Assembly (NCBI GenBank): GCA_014773175.1 | Contig: VXCM01001475.1 | Location: 1 to 64,000, forward strand | Origin: Lucifuga dentata | Lineage: Eukaryota; Chordata; Actinopteri; Ophidiiformes; Bythitidae | Direction of reading: 5' to 3' | DNA: 64,000 nt | Shown: positions 10,650 to 23,640 of the stretch, one piece after another | Position numbering within the stretch: the first letter of the stretch is position 1 | How the letters are laid out: every line of letters begins with the position of its first letter | The notes under the pieces: generated by a model | What the model saw: the letters and a program-made list of their open reading frames with translations, nothing else | Told to the model about the DNA's origin: nothing | Database searches by the model: none | Made by a program: the position numbers and the translations under genes

Positions 10650-12935
10650 ACTGGCTCTAACATTCAAGGTGTTATTCCAGAGACCTTCTATCATGATGTA
10701 CATAGGTGGCTTTGCTTTTGAAGCACAAATAAATCAGTAATAAAATGCAGTGAGGATTGATTAGGAATTCTAATGCAAATCATAGGATTAAGGCCTTTTT
10801 GTACCAGGCACAGCGCGAATAAGCAGTGCATATGTGCGAATATTCAGACGCAAAACTGTCGTGTCAAAACTATTTGCACATGTCGCGATGCAAATTTATG
10901 ACTGCTCATCAAGAAAGTTTCACAGGGAGACAGGACTGATTCTCTCTTGCTGCAGGTGAAAGAAAGAAAAAATTGACCTTGGAGCAAATAAAATAAATTC
11001 CGCATTTTTGCAATGCGAAATTTCACCTTTTTTTAATTGACATGCAATTTCTTCACATTTGAAATCATGTTAAATGTAAAAAGGCCTTTACACTTGCCAC
11101 CTTTTTTGCATTTAGTCGTAGGTCAAACAACCATGGTAGTACAATGTATGAAATATCAGATATATTTTTCATTCAAACATCTTTCCATGTTAGACTCTTC
11201 CCTGCTGCACTCAGATGTGTAGTGCATAGTATGAAAACACAATTCAAATGGCAAAATTGCTGAAGTACTGCATTAGAAATGAACAGTAATAAATGTGAAT
11301 TTACAAAGCATTACTTCCAAAAATAAGCAAACCCTATCCACTAACAATACAGCCTGTTTTAGCTGCACAAATACATTCAGGAAATGTGTGATTGTTCGTT
11401 TGTCTGTGAAATCCTATCCAGGATTATGGTCTAAATGGGACAGATGATGGGGAGCCTAGTAATAGCTTTATTGGACACATAGGAGCTGTAGTCTCCTCTT
11501 AATTATGCTAAAGAGGTTATCTGATGGCTAGACCCTTTTCCAGTGTGGTGTTGGGGAAGAAACAGGCTCTATGAGATGAAAGCTTAGAAACAGAAGATCA
11601 TTACCCTGCTTAGCCCATCTAAAGGGTTGTTCAAGGTGGGATCCTCTTGACCACACATGAAAAATCTGAAATCATTTTCTTCAACTAAATCCCAAGAGGT
11701 TTCTTTGTACTAGGGACTATTGTGATTACCATATGATGAAGAATAGCTCGATTTTAGTACATTTGAGCATTCACCAATTCACTGAAACTTGCATTTGCTT
11801 GCTTTGCATGCAAATAAAAAATCCTGGTAATGTAAATGAACCAGCATATCACATTTTCCAGTCTCCATATCTTCTTTTACTTTCTGTGTCCTTATTTTCC
11901 CCAGTTCAGGTTCTTCCCTCTGTGTTGGCTCAGTTTCAGTAAGGATGGTATATGCTGCTCTCAAGCTGCCAGAGCATCTGCATCCTGACTCCAATTAGGA
12001 GAACAAACCACAGGGAAGCATAGGCACCATCAAGAGTTCACAGGTCAGCTGACAGGAAGGAAGGGGAAAAGACAGCTAGACAGGCAACGAGTACAGTAGA
12101 TACAGCAGCAAAGACAGCCTTCTTTCTACACATAAAAAACTGTTTGAAATAATCAGTCAGAAGTTCTTTCCCTCTCTCACGCTCTCTCTTTCACTCTGCA
12201 TGTCCCTGTCACCTCTTCAGTCTGTTTCCTCTTTCCTCCTCTCTTCCTTGGTTTTGTTCTATTTATGACTTCCTCTGAAATCTTGACTTCTCTTGCACAC
12301 TTATGTTGGCCATAAATCAGCCATTGAAAAGGACAGTGGACAGCAGGAGAGAGAGAGAAATGGAAAATCAGAGGGAGGCCTCTGCTGTCATCTGAGCAAC
12401 CATTTAAAGGCCCACCTGAGAGCTTTAAAACTGAAACCTGCTGGAAATATTAGCCAACACGTGCAGACAGGAGGTCTACCAACATGCAGCATTAGCAAAT
12501 GGTGTTGTGACAAGCCATCACTGTCAAATCTTTGTGACATTACAGCTTGAGTGTGTGTTAATTCTTCTTGAGAGTGATTTGATTGTAATCTATTTCATAT
12601 ATCTAGAGCCACAGCTACAGGTTTTCCTTATGTAAATGAAATGCTCTGTGGTGTTTGTTCTGTTTGTTTGTTGGCAGCTGCTGGTTCCAGTATGAGTGAG
12701 CTTTGCTAGAGCAGTTCAGCGGATGCATGCTAGAGACTTGTATGAGACTCTGGGGTGATTAATTTTTGAAGTGTGCTGTAAAGAGCTATGAGATCCATAA
12801 ACAGGAGAGTACACAACAGGCAATCTCTGGATAGTGATGGTCACAACACAGTTCACAAAGCACTATGGCTGCATATAATCACAGCCAAGCATAATTTCTG
12901 AATAATGACTTTAAGATAGGTACAGTTGTAATGGG

Positions 12936-13062
12936 ATGGTATTCTGTTTAATGTACTTTGACAAAGACTAAAAAGATTTTTTTTTTTTTCCTGAGGATNA
13001 TGGTATTCTGTTTAATGTACTTTGACAAAGACTAAAAAGATTTTTTTTTTTTTCCTGAGGAT
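12936..13062 (+). repeat. Perfect 63-bp tandem duplication split by one N (assembly join)
   Basis: 12936-12998 and 13000-13062 are identical, including a 13-T run. The single N at 12999 between exact copies is the pattern expected when overlapping contig ends were placed side by side instead of merged. Confidence 0.9.
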
Positions 13063-14040
13063 CACAGAATCACATTCTTTTCAGTATCCAATTATGGCTG
13101 CTTGTATGTGAGCAGAGGAAAATCGTGCTATGGTATGTGATTTCCCCATCACTCACTCACTCTGCACCAAGGGGTAGAGCACTGATGGCAAACCAAGACC
13201 AACATACATCATCAAGATGTGCTGTTAGGTTTAGACATAGCTAACCATTAGCTATATCCAAAGATAGCCATTAGCTGCAAATGTTACATTAGCTGATAAT
13301 GTAATATGCAACTTTGGTCCAGATCATAGTACGATTTTACATTTGTGTTGTGTTACACTGATTTAAAGTTTCTACATCATTTTGTTGCTTCTGCTTAGGT
13401 CACATACAGCTATTCTCTCTTTGGTTATGCATTGGAAAGGTCGCCAGCAGATCGGTCAAAGTTGAATTTAGTTGAACTTTGCATAGCAAAGTGAAGAATC
13501 AGTGTGCTGCGCATCACTCGAGGTAATCTATGCAGAGAGGTGTCACTGGATCTCCTTTAAAACAACACAGAACTTCTTCAAACAATAGTGTTGGAAGAAA
13601 GAGAAAGGGGTACAGTTGTTTCATTGATATGCCCATGAGAATATAGTAGCAGTAAGCAGAAGAATAGGGGGGGGGANTGGAGGGGGTGGATGTTAACAAC
13701 CCTCATCTGTGAGGAAAGCCCTCCCCCTTCCTTCATCTAGAGTGTCCGTCCATCAGGCCTCATTACTCTAATGGTAGTGGCAGTGATTAAGGCTTCCGGG
13801 CTGCAGACCCCTTTGTTTGTTCGTTTGAGCTTACCCTCCATAAAGACAGTCTTCAGGATGCCTGTGGCATACGTCCTCCTCCTCCTGTGAGACTGGAGTG
13901 CTGACAGACCCCCTTGGACCTTGGAGGTATCATTGGGGGTTGGGACAGGTTATCACATTTGAAGAGGAGAAAGTCAGGAACCACCCAGGTCCTGTGCACA
14001 CACTGATAATATGGTTTGTGGGATATTTAGCTGAAACAAT

Positions 14041-14042
<2 letters not shown>

Positions 14043-14096
<54 letters not shown>
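14043..14096. repeat. (TC)n microsatellite
   Basis: About 54 bp of TC with one TTT interruption near its right end. Confidence 0.95.
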
Positions 14097-15914
14097 ATGT
14101 CTGCATACACTTGTATACAGTGCAGCATGTGACATTATACCATGTACACTATTGCATTTTTGCTGCCAGTCTCTCCTGTAAAGTATCCAATAATGCACAA
14201 ATAATAATCAAACCAGCATCCTGGTTTAATACTTGCATAATCCAGTTATCAGTTGAATATGAAAAAGTATACACACAGTGCAACAAAAGCAACAAGCTTC
14301 AAGTCAATTTTTGTACTGTTAAAATATGTAGGGTTACAAAACTTCAGAAATAACTTCAGAAATACAATCATGTGCCCCAAGAGACCAACATTTACTAACT
14401 AGCATGATCATTAGCCAGTGTTAAATAAATCAGTGTGCTTTTGGATTTTCCTTATTCTCTCAATTTAGAATAGCCAATTCCCCTCTATATCCCTGTTTCC
14501 CACTCTTGGCCAGGGAAGGTAGATAAGAGGGCTTCACTGTTCCAAAATTATGGATCCTTGAAGATGTCTACCTGACCTGGGCCTGATTAGTCTGAATAAA
14601 ATTTGGACCCGACCTGACTTGGGTCCAGGTTGGCTCTCGGTTCCTAGGAAGTAATGAGGTGCTAGTGCTGCCACAAGGCTTGATTCCTCACCAGTTTTGC
14701 CATCCTTTGTACTATTTATTGTGTTGAGTGGGGTCAAACCAGAAGAACTGAAGCACAGAGACTGGTTTTGTGTATGCTACCTTAACTGCCTTGTAGTTCA
14801 ACCTCAAGTTTCTTCCTTAACATATATAAACTGTTTTGTCCTTGTAACATGGATCAAAAAAAGTATGCAACTGGGGCCCATTTTGTGCCTGTTATGGTAC
14901 ATCTGTAATAAATATATTTCCTTTACCTCTACCTTTGAGTATGTACATGCTCATAAGTACATCACCACAGGAGGCAACAATTCAACAGAAACCAGTATCA
15001 TCCAACCCTGCTCACTGTCCACTACACAAGCGGAGAATGTAGACATTCATTGTTCTTTGTACATTACTAAAGCAGTCCTGTCTCTGGTCTCACTCAAGCA
15101 TCCTGTGACGTGAGGAACTCTGCCTGGCCTTCTTTAGTTTCACTCAATTCAGTCCTCTTTCTCACTGGTTCATTCATAATAGATAGCTCTTTGGGTTGCT
15201 GTCACCAAGACTATCAGGGACTTAAAATCCAGCTGTGGATGGAGACAGCAGCAGCTATGTGTATAAAATCCACTTATTGTCATGTTCAGTATGAGGACAA
15301 GACAAGCTAAAAACCAAAGAAGATAACGTAGTCTTTTTTGTCATTTGTGTTAAACAGTCAGCAAGCTAAAGTTATGGAAACCATAAGATTTTTTGACCAT
15401 TTCCATTAACAATAAATGCAACTTAAGTTAAACAAAAAGGAAAAAGGAAACTGAATGCAAAAGAATGGGATGATTGTCATAACAGAAAAATAACATGTCC
15501 AGACATCAGGTGCAGTTGTGCTCTTGCTTATTAGGAGGCCTAAAATGTAATAGTCGCTGAAAAAATGCTCATTGTGATGTGCGCCCAGAACACCTCAGGA
15601 TGCCATCAGCTGTCAGGATGGCTCCGGATGCTCTTAGTTTTCTTTTTGTCTTTTTTTTTCTTTTTCTGTCTGCATATATAGTTGTGGTGTATGCCAAGAA
15701 TGACATAACCATTTTTTATATATATGCAATTTAATCTAGCAACGGACAGATAATACTGTATATAGTGCATAGGTGAGTGTGTGTGAGTGTGTGACCTTCA
15801 CCTGCCCTCCTTGACCAACCTATTACGCTTTATTTAAAACTAATAAACAATTTCTATCAAGGAGGGCTAAACACCTGAACAACAACACAAAGACAAAAAC
15901 ACACAGAGTAGTGA

Positions 15915-15948
15915 CAGTAATAACCAGTAATAACCAGTAATAACCAGT
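15915..15948 (+). repeat. 10-bp tandem repeat, unit CAGTAATAAC, 3.4 copies
   Basis: Three exact CAGTAATAAC units followed by CAGT. It sits inside a larger imperfect direct duplication: the AACAACAACACA...GACAGTAATAA-like text at about 15875-15948 recurs as AACAACAACACATAGACAG...AATAAACAGT at about 16012-16048. Confidence 0.85.
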
Positions 15949-16062
15949 GTAGTGGTTTAATCTGAGAAACACCAAGGAGGCTAAAACCCCACAACACAAC
16001 AGACCAGGACAAACAACAACACATAGACAGTGACAGCAATAAACAGTCTACTTATTTAGTTT

Positions 16063-16600
16063 GTGAAGGTCCATGCATCAAATCCAGATCCCCAGAGTCC
16101 TGATCCCCCTGAGAAACACCCAGCACTAAGTAGTGGTGATGGCCTCAAACACTGGTCCAGCAACGTCAGAGACCCAGATCACAGTTTAAGATCGGATCGC
16201 AATTGTAGCCAGTGTGTCAGGCCGGATCTAAACACAGAACCTTACCATAATACGGGGACTTCTCCAAGCCCGACAGAAGCCACATGGCCGGGCAGGACAC
16301 CCCAGACGGAAAGACACCCAGGACGCAGAGCCCCAGGGAGACAGAGGAGAACTAGGACAACAGACGAGCCCAGAGCCAGGAAGGGCACCCACATGCACCA
16401 CCGAAGCAGACAAGCAGACCACCAGAAGAGCAGGCCAGGCCACATCCCGAAGTACACCCCCAGAGCCCCGCCCCCCACAGAAGCGCAAGAAGCACCCCCA
16501 GGCCCAGGGGGAAGGGCGCGGGGCGCCGGCAGCGGCCCACCGGGAGGGCCCCAGCCCCGCACCACACGGGCCACAACACCACAGGGGTAGAATGCCAGCG
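16063..16600 (+). other. GC-rich, stop-poor block, probably part of an unclassified interspersed repeat
   Basis: The window's clearest GC-rich block, especially 16260-16580, full of CCCAGG, GCCCCAG and GGCGCC words. Frames stay open on both strands (175 aa on plus at 16063-16590; up to 215 aa on minus at 16242-16889), which reflects scarce stops in GC-rich DNA. The plus frame is low-complexity Pro/Arg/Gly without domains. Similar Pro/Arg-rich spurious proteins recur in fish genome predictions from repeats, so I favour a repeat, perhaps the 5' part of a retroelement, over a gene or a CpG-island promoter. Class unresolved. Confidence 0.45.
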
Positions 16601-16689
16601 GTGGGGCATGAGGGGCCAAGGGTCTCTGCCTTTTCCTTCGCCTTCTGTGTCCATATGGGGTATGTGGGGGTGTGTGTGTGTGTTGAGTC

Positions 16690-17162
16690 CACATGTGTTT
16701 GTTTACAGGCATTCCAGGTTGGAGTGTGGTTTCAGTCGTTTGTATCTTCCTCCACCAAGCTAGATGATGCCTCTCTGCTTTCCCGCGCTTGTGGTCACCT
16801 GCTGTGGCCAGCCAATCATCTGTCTGCATTTTCCTTGTCTGCTCAGCTGATTCTGTTTCAATAGTGTTATTGTATTTAATCCTATGCATCTGCTCTCTTA
16901 GTTTGCCAGACTGTCATGTTACCGTGTGCCCTGTCCACTCGCTCCTGGATTTATTCTTTAGTTGGTTTTTCTCTGTCTAACCTTAGTTTAAGATTTGTGC
17001 TTTTTCCTAGTTCTAATGATTTTGAGTTGTACTAGTTTTTGAACTTTTCTTCTCTTCTTTGCCCCCTTTGTGGGTGATTTTACGTTTGTTATTAAAACCT
17101 GAAAAGAATTATCTGAGTCTGCCATAATATCTGTTCCTGAGTCCTCAACCCACTGCCTGACA
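16690..17162 (+). mobile_element. LTR-like sequence, ends approximate
   Basis: It has the layout of a fish Gypsy/ERV-type LTR. A CCAATCA word (about 16809) is followed by TATTTAA (about 16874), then a T-rich R/U5-like part with GTTATTAAAACCTG (about 17090), and an end reading CTGCCTGACA (17153-17162). No internal genes adjoin it, so it would be a solo LTR. The left end and a target-site duplication could not be identified; the position after the end is ATCTG. Confidence 0.4.
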
Positions 17163-18559
17163 ATCTGCTGCCAGATGCTGAAACTTCCAAAAAATGATGA
17201 CCATGCAGAACAATGGCTGTCATTGGAGACCATCAAAAAACAACACATACACAGAAAGCAATGATGAGTTAACAAGCGCAATACGTACACAGCAACCATG
17301 TGTAAACAAAATGCAGTATCCGTTTGTCCCACATCTGAGCTGTGAGCGGCAGAGCTGAGGACCTGTGCACAGCTGTTCTCCCCGTGCTGTCAGTTGGCTT
17401 CACCAGGCTGGGCCTGTCCCAGAGGCCTGCACTGGGAGGCCTACTCACACTCTGACATCTGGACTGCACAGGAGGGAGGGATCTTTCTCAATCTCTAATT
17501 TTTTTTATCTCATATGCCTCTCTCACTGTCTTTCTCCAGCTCTCTCTCTCCCTCCTTCCCTCCCTCTTTTTTGTTTCTCGCTCTATCTCTGTCTATAACT
17601 GTATAACTCCTACTATCTCTCCTTCCTCTGTTCTCTTTTTTCTTTATTCTTCCATGGAAGGGTCCGCAGGTCTCAGTCACCAGGGAACCAATGATGAACA
17701 GCTCTACAACTCAGCCAGCTGACTCTTTAGCAGCACAACTGTCCCCTTGTTCCTTCCATCCTCTTCTATTTCTCACTTTCTCCCTTTTTTGTCCTCACAT
17801 GTCCCCAGTTCACCTCTTTCCTCCATTCCAATGTGTCAGGACTATTGAGAGAATGATCTGAGGGACACCCTGCATGTGTCGCCTCAGAGGATCGGTGTGA
17901 ACAAATGATGACACATTACAACTGTGTTGTCATTAATCAGCACTGGTTGTTCTTTTGAGTATGCTCATTTCATGAATAAAAAAACTTATAAAAAAAAACA
18001 ACTCACAGTTTACCCAGAAATGTGAAGTATAACGTTTTACATTTTTTACTTTTCTGGGGTATATTACAGTTTATATAGCCCGCACTTCTACCACATTTTA
18101 CTTAAATGAGAACACCCTCCAATAGAAAATGATAAATATATCATAGAGTGGATGAGGTAAGGTATGATTAATGATATTCAGATCTTTGTCCTTCATTGAC
18201 CTCTTTGTAAAGGTGCACAGTCCTCAGCCTACATCTTGGCTTTATCTAATGAGCACACAGTATCACTGGATACACGGATTTTGTTTTCACTCTTAAATGA
18301 GACAGAACTTATGCTTAAATTCCTGAAACACTTTAAAGAGCTGCCATAACCTTCTGTTATTCTTCAAGTTCTTTGTTCTTGTCTCTTGCTTGATAAGGCA
18401 TGCCAGCCTCCAAGGTCACAGAGGCAGAAGAGAGGAGAAGAAGGGGGGTGGGGTTATTTCTCTGGTGTAAACGGATAGTTCTATCTCTCTAGATGAAGAG
18501 AAAGAACCTCATCAAAATGTTGTCTCTTCCCTTCACAAAACGAGACCACATTCAAGTCA

Positions 18560-18960
18560 GATGAATGAGAATTGTCAAGCGCAAAATCATAATTACAAGC
18601 CCAATATTCCCTCTAGCACCAGGGAATGACTTTATCAGGTACGCATTAGTCTGTTCCTGTGTGTTAGTTAGGGGAGGATCCTCTAAGCCCTTCTCTTGTC
18701 TGCAATCTGCGATTGTTGTATTCCAAAGGGGGTATCGGGGCTGAAAGGACCGAATTTAACAAACCTAATTATCATGCCTTAATTAGTATCAGGGGTAAAC
18801 CTCGGTGGGACACCTGCAGACTTAATTTATATCCTGACAAGCCAGGAACAAGTGTTAATGTGCCGTATTTATGATAATGCCCCAAAGTGTGCAGGAGGAG
18901 CAGGAGGAAGCTCACCTCAACTCTTCCAGAACAATGTGAGAGGCAGGTAATTACAGGGAA
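18560..18960. promoter_or_regulatory. Candidate conserved noncoding element with paired homeodomain cores
   Basis: Non-repetitive, compositionally balanced DNA. CTAATTA at 18765-18771 and TTAATTAG at 18779-18786 form an inverted pair eight bases apart, and further TAATTA, CATAATTA and TTTATGA-like words lie nearby. This is how developmental enhancers often look, but motif density alone is weak evidence. Conservation across fish would be decisive. Confidence 0.25.
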
Positions 18961-19067
18961 AGGGTCTGAAGTGCTTAGGGATCAGCACAGTCCCGGTGTT
19001 GATACATAACAATAAAATAACTGTACGTGCTGTCTATGGAATAGAGAAGATATCAGATATATGTGGA

Positions 19068-19091
19068 ATTTTTTTTTTTTTTTTTTTTTTA
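19068..19091. repeat. Poly-T run, about 23 bp
   Basis: A T homopolymer followed by AAGATTAAGATTAAG (a short tandem AAGATT pair). It could be the poly(A) of a minus-strand retroposed sequence, but nothing recognisable adjoins it. Confidence 0.7.
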
Positions 19092-21848
19092 AGATTAAGA
19101 TTAAGGTATTACAAAGATAAAACCTCCTAATTTTGTTGATTTCATTTAATGGCTTTAAAATGAACAAACCAATTTTAGTTGCCTTAGATGATGGTTTAGA
19201 TAAAAACTTGAAAGAGAAACATCAATTGTGTGTCATGTTATGCAATTGTGAGTTGCATATTGTCTAAGACCTCAGCTGAGAATTGCTAGCATTCACAGAA
19301 AATTCTGCTACCACAAATAAATAGGACAATTGTTGTCCTATTAGTCAAAAATAGATGTGCCGTTTGTTAGTTGTGCTACCACAAGCTTACCTTTGCGTTC
19401 TAAAAAAATAGGTTAGCGGGGCGGAGAAGAAACCTGGAAAATTGTGCACATTGTGTATGCTGGCTTATACTGTTGTAAACCACTGCAGATTTCCGCCAGG
19501 CCTCTTCAACAAAGAAAACAAGAGATGACTTATTTCCACTGATTATAGAGGTCAAGTAGAATGTAGAACTGTGTTGACATGAACTCTACATTACATGAAA
19601 ATGTCTGAGAAAGTTCTAAATAAATGACATAATGCTACAGTGTTAAGCTTGCTGAGAAATATTAATATCACATTGTAACTAATTATTAATATGCAGATAA
19701 CACATTTTATTTCACTTATTTGTTTTTTATTTATTAAGATATTGATATTGACAATTTTATTAAGCTAAAATATGATACATCTACTGTAATTTGAAGGTTG
19801 ATAGATGAACTTCTGTATTTTTACATTAGGGATTCAAAAAATTATCACATCTTCATCTTGCATTCCCAACATATAAACATAATTTTTAATTGAAATGACC
19901 AATTTAAACATATAAAATACTTAATCTTTTAATCTATTTGACATCATCTTAAAAATGAGATGAAAATTTTTGACTCACTTCTGTCTGGAAAGTAGCTTTT
20001 TAATAATGCGTGTGCATAGTACATGTGGAACTGTGGTACCAGTGTGTGATTATTGTAAGTAATAATCTCATATATCAAAGTATGTCATTGAATGTGTTTT
20101 CCTCTAAATGTGTTCTCTGTCACTTTATGGTTGTTTTATGAGACAACCAAGCTTTTCTTTTATTTTCTTCTCTTGTTTCCAAACCTCTGATCTTAATTTA
20201 TTTTTCTGACACATTCATCTTGCATTTGATAGAAAAGCAGGCTTCTATCGAAGTCTATGGTTCAGTGGACCACATTAAAAAAAGTACTCTATAAAGTTTT
20301 TACATTCTGTGGTTTGACCTACTTCTCAGATGTTCGGATTAAAATCACTCTTTTAGTTCTAAATTAACTAATTGAATATAATATTTAAATGGTTCATAGC
20401 ATATGTATGTGGCATTAATTTCAGCATGATTCATTATGGTCAGTGTGTAATGAGTGTTTTGATTTTTTTAACTTTTTTGCAGTGACATCGTTCTCCTTGT
20501 ACATCATCCTTTAAGGTCTATATTTCATCCCTGTTTCCATCTTTGAATACAAAGCTTTTTGGTGTGGAATCCAAACTAAAATGTTTTGTTCTAAGAAGTC
20601 CTACATCTGGCCCTAACTGTCCTAGCTCAAAGTTTGTCTCTTTTCCTGGTCAGGAAAATAGATGCCCTGGAACTGTGGACGATCCATTATACACTGAACG
20701 CAGAGGTCATCAGAGAGATGATCACAACTAAGTGTATGTGGTCTGGTTTGGTCTGGTATGTGTGAGGGGTTGTTTTTGTGTGTGTGGAGGAGGGTGTCGA
20801 TGTCCTTCAAGGAGGCAATTCAGCATTTGAGACAGTAAAATAGTTAATTCTTCTAACATCTAAACCACCACATCCAAAGACCAGGGTCGATTGAGTGAGG
20901 TGTTACAGTCCTACACAGTAGAGTTTTGTGAATAAGTTTGTTTATTTATTCCTATTTTATATTTCAAAGTGCCAAAATCCGTGTACTGTTGCATTGCATG
21001 CACATTGTGCTTTGCAGGCAATGCAACAAACTGTGAATAAAAACTGGCATTTTTTCAGTTGATTCACATGTTTCATATCATGTCTGACTGACTGGTGCTA
21101 CGTATCAACTAGATTCTTTTAGGTTGCCTGATATAAGCCCCAAACCACTGTTTAATGATTGTATAGAAGGTGACATTAGAAACACTCTATCTGATATGAT
21201 TCTGAATGAAATAGTTTATTGCAGATTTGGTCTGTTGAAACATAACATGGCTTCTGGTTTTTGTAATTGAGTTGTTTTGTATTATTAAAATGAGGTATAC
21301 TCTGAATTATTTTTTACTTTTCATTGTCTTTCATATGCCTTCTTATTTCAGGACTTCTGCTGCACACTACACATTTTAAGGTTGTGGAGCAATCAATTTC
21401 ATAAGATTTGTTTCTGTTTATTGAGCTGCACTTGCATTATGAGCATGAAAGTAAAAATGAAAAATAAAATAATCAATTCCCATTTTTAATAATAATAACA
21501 AAAAAAAAAGGTCGTCAGTAACTTTCAGTGAACTTCCCTGAGGGGATATTTGGGAAAAGCCTCTGTTAGCACAAGCAAGTCTTCATGTGCTGTAATCCAG
21601 AAGGCTTTGCTGAAGAGCTGATGAAGATCTGAGGTTGTACTTCTTGCAATCATTTGAAGCCGCACCTCTTATCAGAACAACAATTTTCATCAAAACATGT
21701 AGAATATTGAGATCTTGCATAACTGATGTCAGCATATTGATTACCTTAGCCAAGGAGGTTATGTTTTCATCACCATTGTCTGTTTTTCAACAGGATATCA
21801 GAAAAAGCAAATAAGTGGTGTGGCTTTGGTCAAGGAAAAGTTGAGGCA

Positions 21849-21973
21849 CATTCAAACTGGGATCTGGATTGAAGATTTTTTTTTTTTTAACTTTCTTTAA
21901 CCTTGTAACCNCATTCAAACTGGGATCTGGATTGAAGATTTTTTTTTTTTTAACTTTCTTTAACCTTGTAACC
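21849..21973 (+). repeat. Perfect 62-bp tandem duplication split by one N (assembly join)
   Basis: 21849-21910 and 21912-21973 are identical and each includes a 13-T run. The N at 21911 separates them. Best read as two overlapping contig ends left unmerged. Confidence 0.9.
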
Positions 21974-23188
21974 ATTTGAAAATATGTTTGCCTATTCTGT
22001 GAAAAATAAGACATCAATTTTAATGAAAAAAAGTACGCATGATGGACAATAAACAAGATATTGATCTGGATGCAGAGTAAAACATATGCTCAGAAAGGGG
22101 TAACGTGTGACATCACTGTACAAGCAAGCATGTCCACTGTGTAGCTAAGATGATGCTATAATATGTTTTTGACATATTTCCAACAGTTATGGATATACAG
22201 TAGATCCAGAAGAAGATGATGTCTGCAAGACCACCATACAATGAATTTGCATGATTGCATTTTTCTACATTTCTGACTTCAACGTGACGATAGTTACTTG
22301 ATTTATGTTGGAAAAAAGGTCAGATCTAGGCTGCTGGACCTTGCTGGAAGCATGAGCTTTCTGAGTTCATTATGAATTTGATTGTCATGCACACTTATTA
22401 GAATGACACATCTGGTTTACTTTTCTAACCTGGGACAACAAATAGTTTTCATACTCTAATTATTTCATTTTCTTTGGGTTAACTTTTGCATGTAGTGAGT
22501 GCACTAGGCTCTGCCCTTGAAAAATCTTACTGGCTTGACGAAAAACTGTAGCCCACCTTGTAGCCTTTTCTATTCAACTGTTTGAACTTGAGGTTGTTTG
22601 AGACCAAGGTCTCGCTACACAAGATTACACCTCCTGTCTGTGCACCTTGGAACAGGAATATTTCTGCCAGTATCAGGTATTGACAGGTAGCCGTGAGGAC
22701 ATGCCCTGGGAGCTCTCTGGGCAGAGTATGAGCTGGAGAAAAGCTGGATTGAGTAATCAGCTGTTGGCAGGCAGACAGAAGCCCTCCAGTCGAGCTGAAC
22801 TGCTTTAAAAGCCCTATCTCTGTTGTTTCCCTCTGCGCTGGAAGCTTATCACCGAGACAGATTTCAGGGGCCTTGAACCGTGCAGTGAGTCCATCCACAT
22901 GTGAGAAAGCCCAGGCTCTCTTAGACAATACGACCCCCTNCCCCCTGCCTTGCAGAGATGAAGATAACTTCTCGGTCCACGTCACTGTGAGAAAAACAAA
23001 ACCTTACATCCCCTCTGCTTATGTTAGTGTCATCCACATGTCTGCATAAGGGATGGAGGATTGTCTCTCCAAACACTAAGGTACAGTAGTGGGGAAGTTT
23101 ACAGTCTCTTCCTGTGGATGTTAGAGATGATTCCCCAGGGATCGGAGCCAAGATCATGATCACTCCTCCACATGACTGCTTCCATATC

Positions 23189-23191
<3 letters not shown>

Positions 23192-23254
<63 letters not shown>

Positions 23255-23269
23255 NCTCTCTCTCTCTCT
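23192..23269. repeat. (AC)31 and (CT)7 microsatellite with an N at the junction
   Basis: AC at 23192-23254, N at 23255, CT at 23256-23269. The true length of the array is uncertain because of the N. Confidence 0.95.
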
Positions 23270-23329
23270 TTATATCCCCCCCTTCCCACACAGCATACAT
23301 GTGCTTTCAACACCTTCCCTCTCAATGTG

Positions 23330-23640
23330 CTCAGTTAATCTCGACATTAATTATTGACTGAGTTTAATTTGAAAGGCAGACACACTGTAAGCCAGGGAGG
23401 CACTGTTTTAAATAATGTATATGGCCCATTCAGAGGTAATCATATTGTCATTGATTAATATACATTGGTGCGGTGGAGCATACCTGATGTGTGTGAGAGC
23501 TAAGCAGCAGCTATGATAAAACTTGGTGCTGAGAGCTGGTGTCAGGTCGGGAGCGTCTCCAGGGCCCTGTCCTCCTTGTCTGATGTTTCAATCACAGCTT
23601 AGAAGCTGTGATGCATGGAGGCATACACTATCAACTGACT
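23330..23640. promoter_or_regulatory. Candidate conserved noncoding element
   Basis: Non-repetitive block with ATTAATTATTGA, TTTAATT, GGTAATCATATTG and TGATTAATATA words. A perfect 10-bp-stem inverted repeat is at 23591-23612 (ATCACAGCTT, two-base spacer, AAGCTGTGAT). A regulatory role is inferred from texture only. Confidence 0.22.

Larger units (their letters stand above)
9279..15914. other. Noncoding stretch; no supportable gene
   Basis: Mostly unique AT-rich sequence. It holds (CT)n tracts at 9791-9832 and 14043-14096, a nuclear-receptor site composite at 10624-10649, an octamer ATGCAAAT at 10773-10780, a 63-bp duplication around the N at 12999, and a poly-G with an N at 13677. The frames at 9438-9887 (minus) and 13898-14353 (plus) run through CT repeats and are not genes. 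10800-11060 contains CG-bearing words unusual for the surroundings, but no clear element. Confidence 0.5.

Noticed and set aside
10787..11090. Possible MITE bounded by AAGGCCTTTTT inverted repeats
   Set aside because: The matching ends are only about 11-12 bp, self-complementary in part, and have no target duplication; inner sequences do not pair.
13898..14353. 151-codon plus-strand frame
   Set aside because: Its core is a Ser-Leu run encoded by the (TC)n at 14043; the rest is unrecognised and AT-rich.
16228..16889. Long minus-strand frames (up to 215 aa) as a gene
   Set aside because: They overlap an equally open plus frame in GC-rich DNA, are low-complexity, and end in Thr-His runs from a GT repeat; this reflects stop-codon scarcity.
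22527..22985. 152-codon minus-strand open frame without simple repeats
   Set aside because: No recognisable domain or splice context, composition is ordinary, and an N interrupts it. Chance in a moderately GC-rich stretch is the simplest reading.
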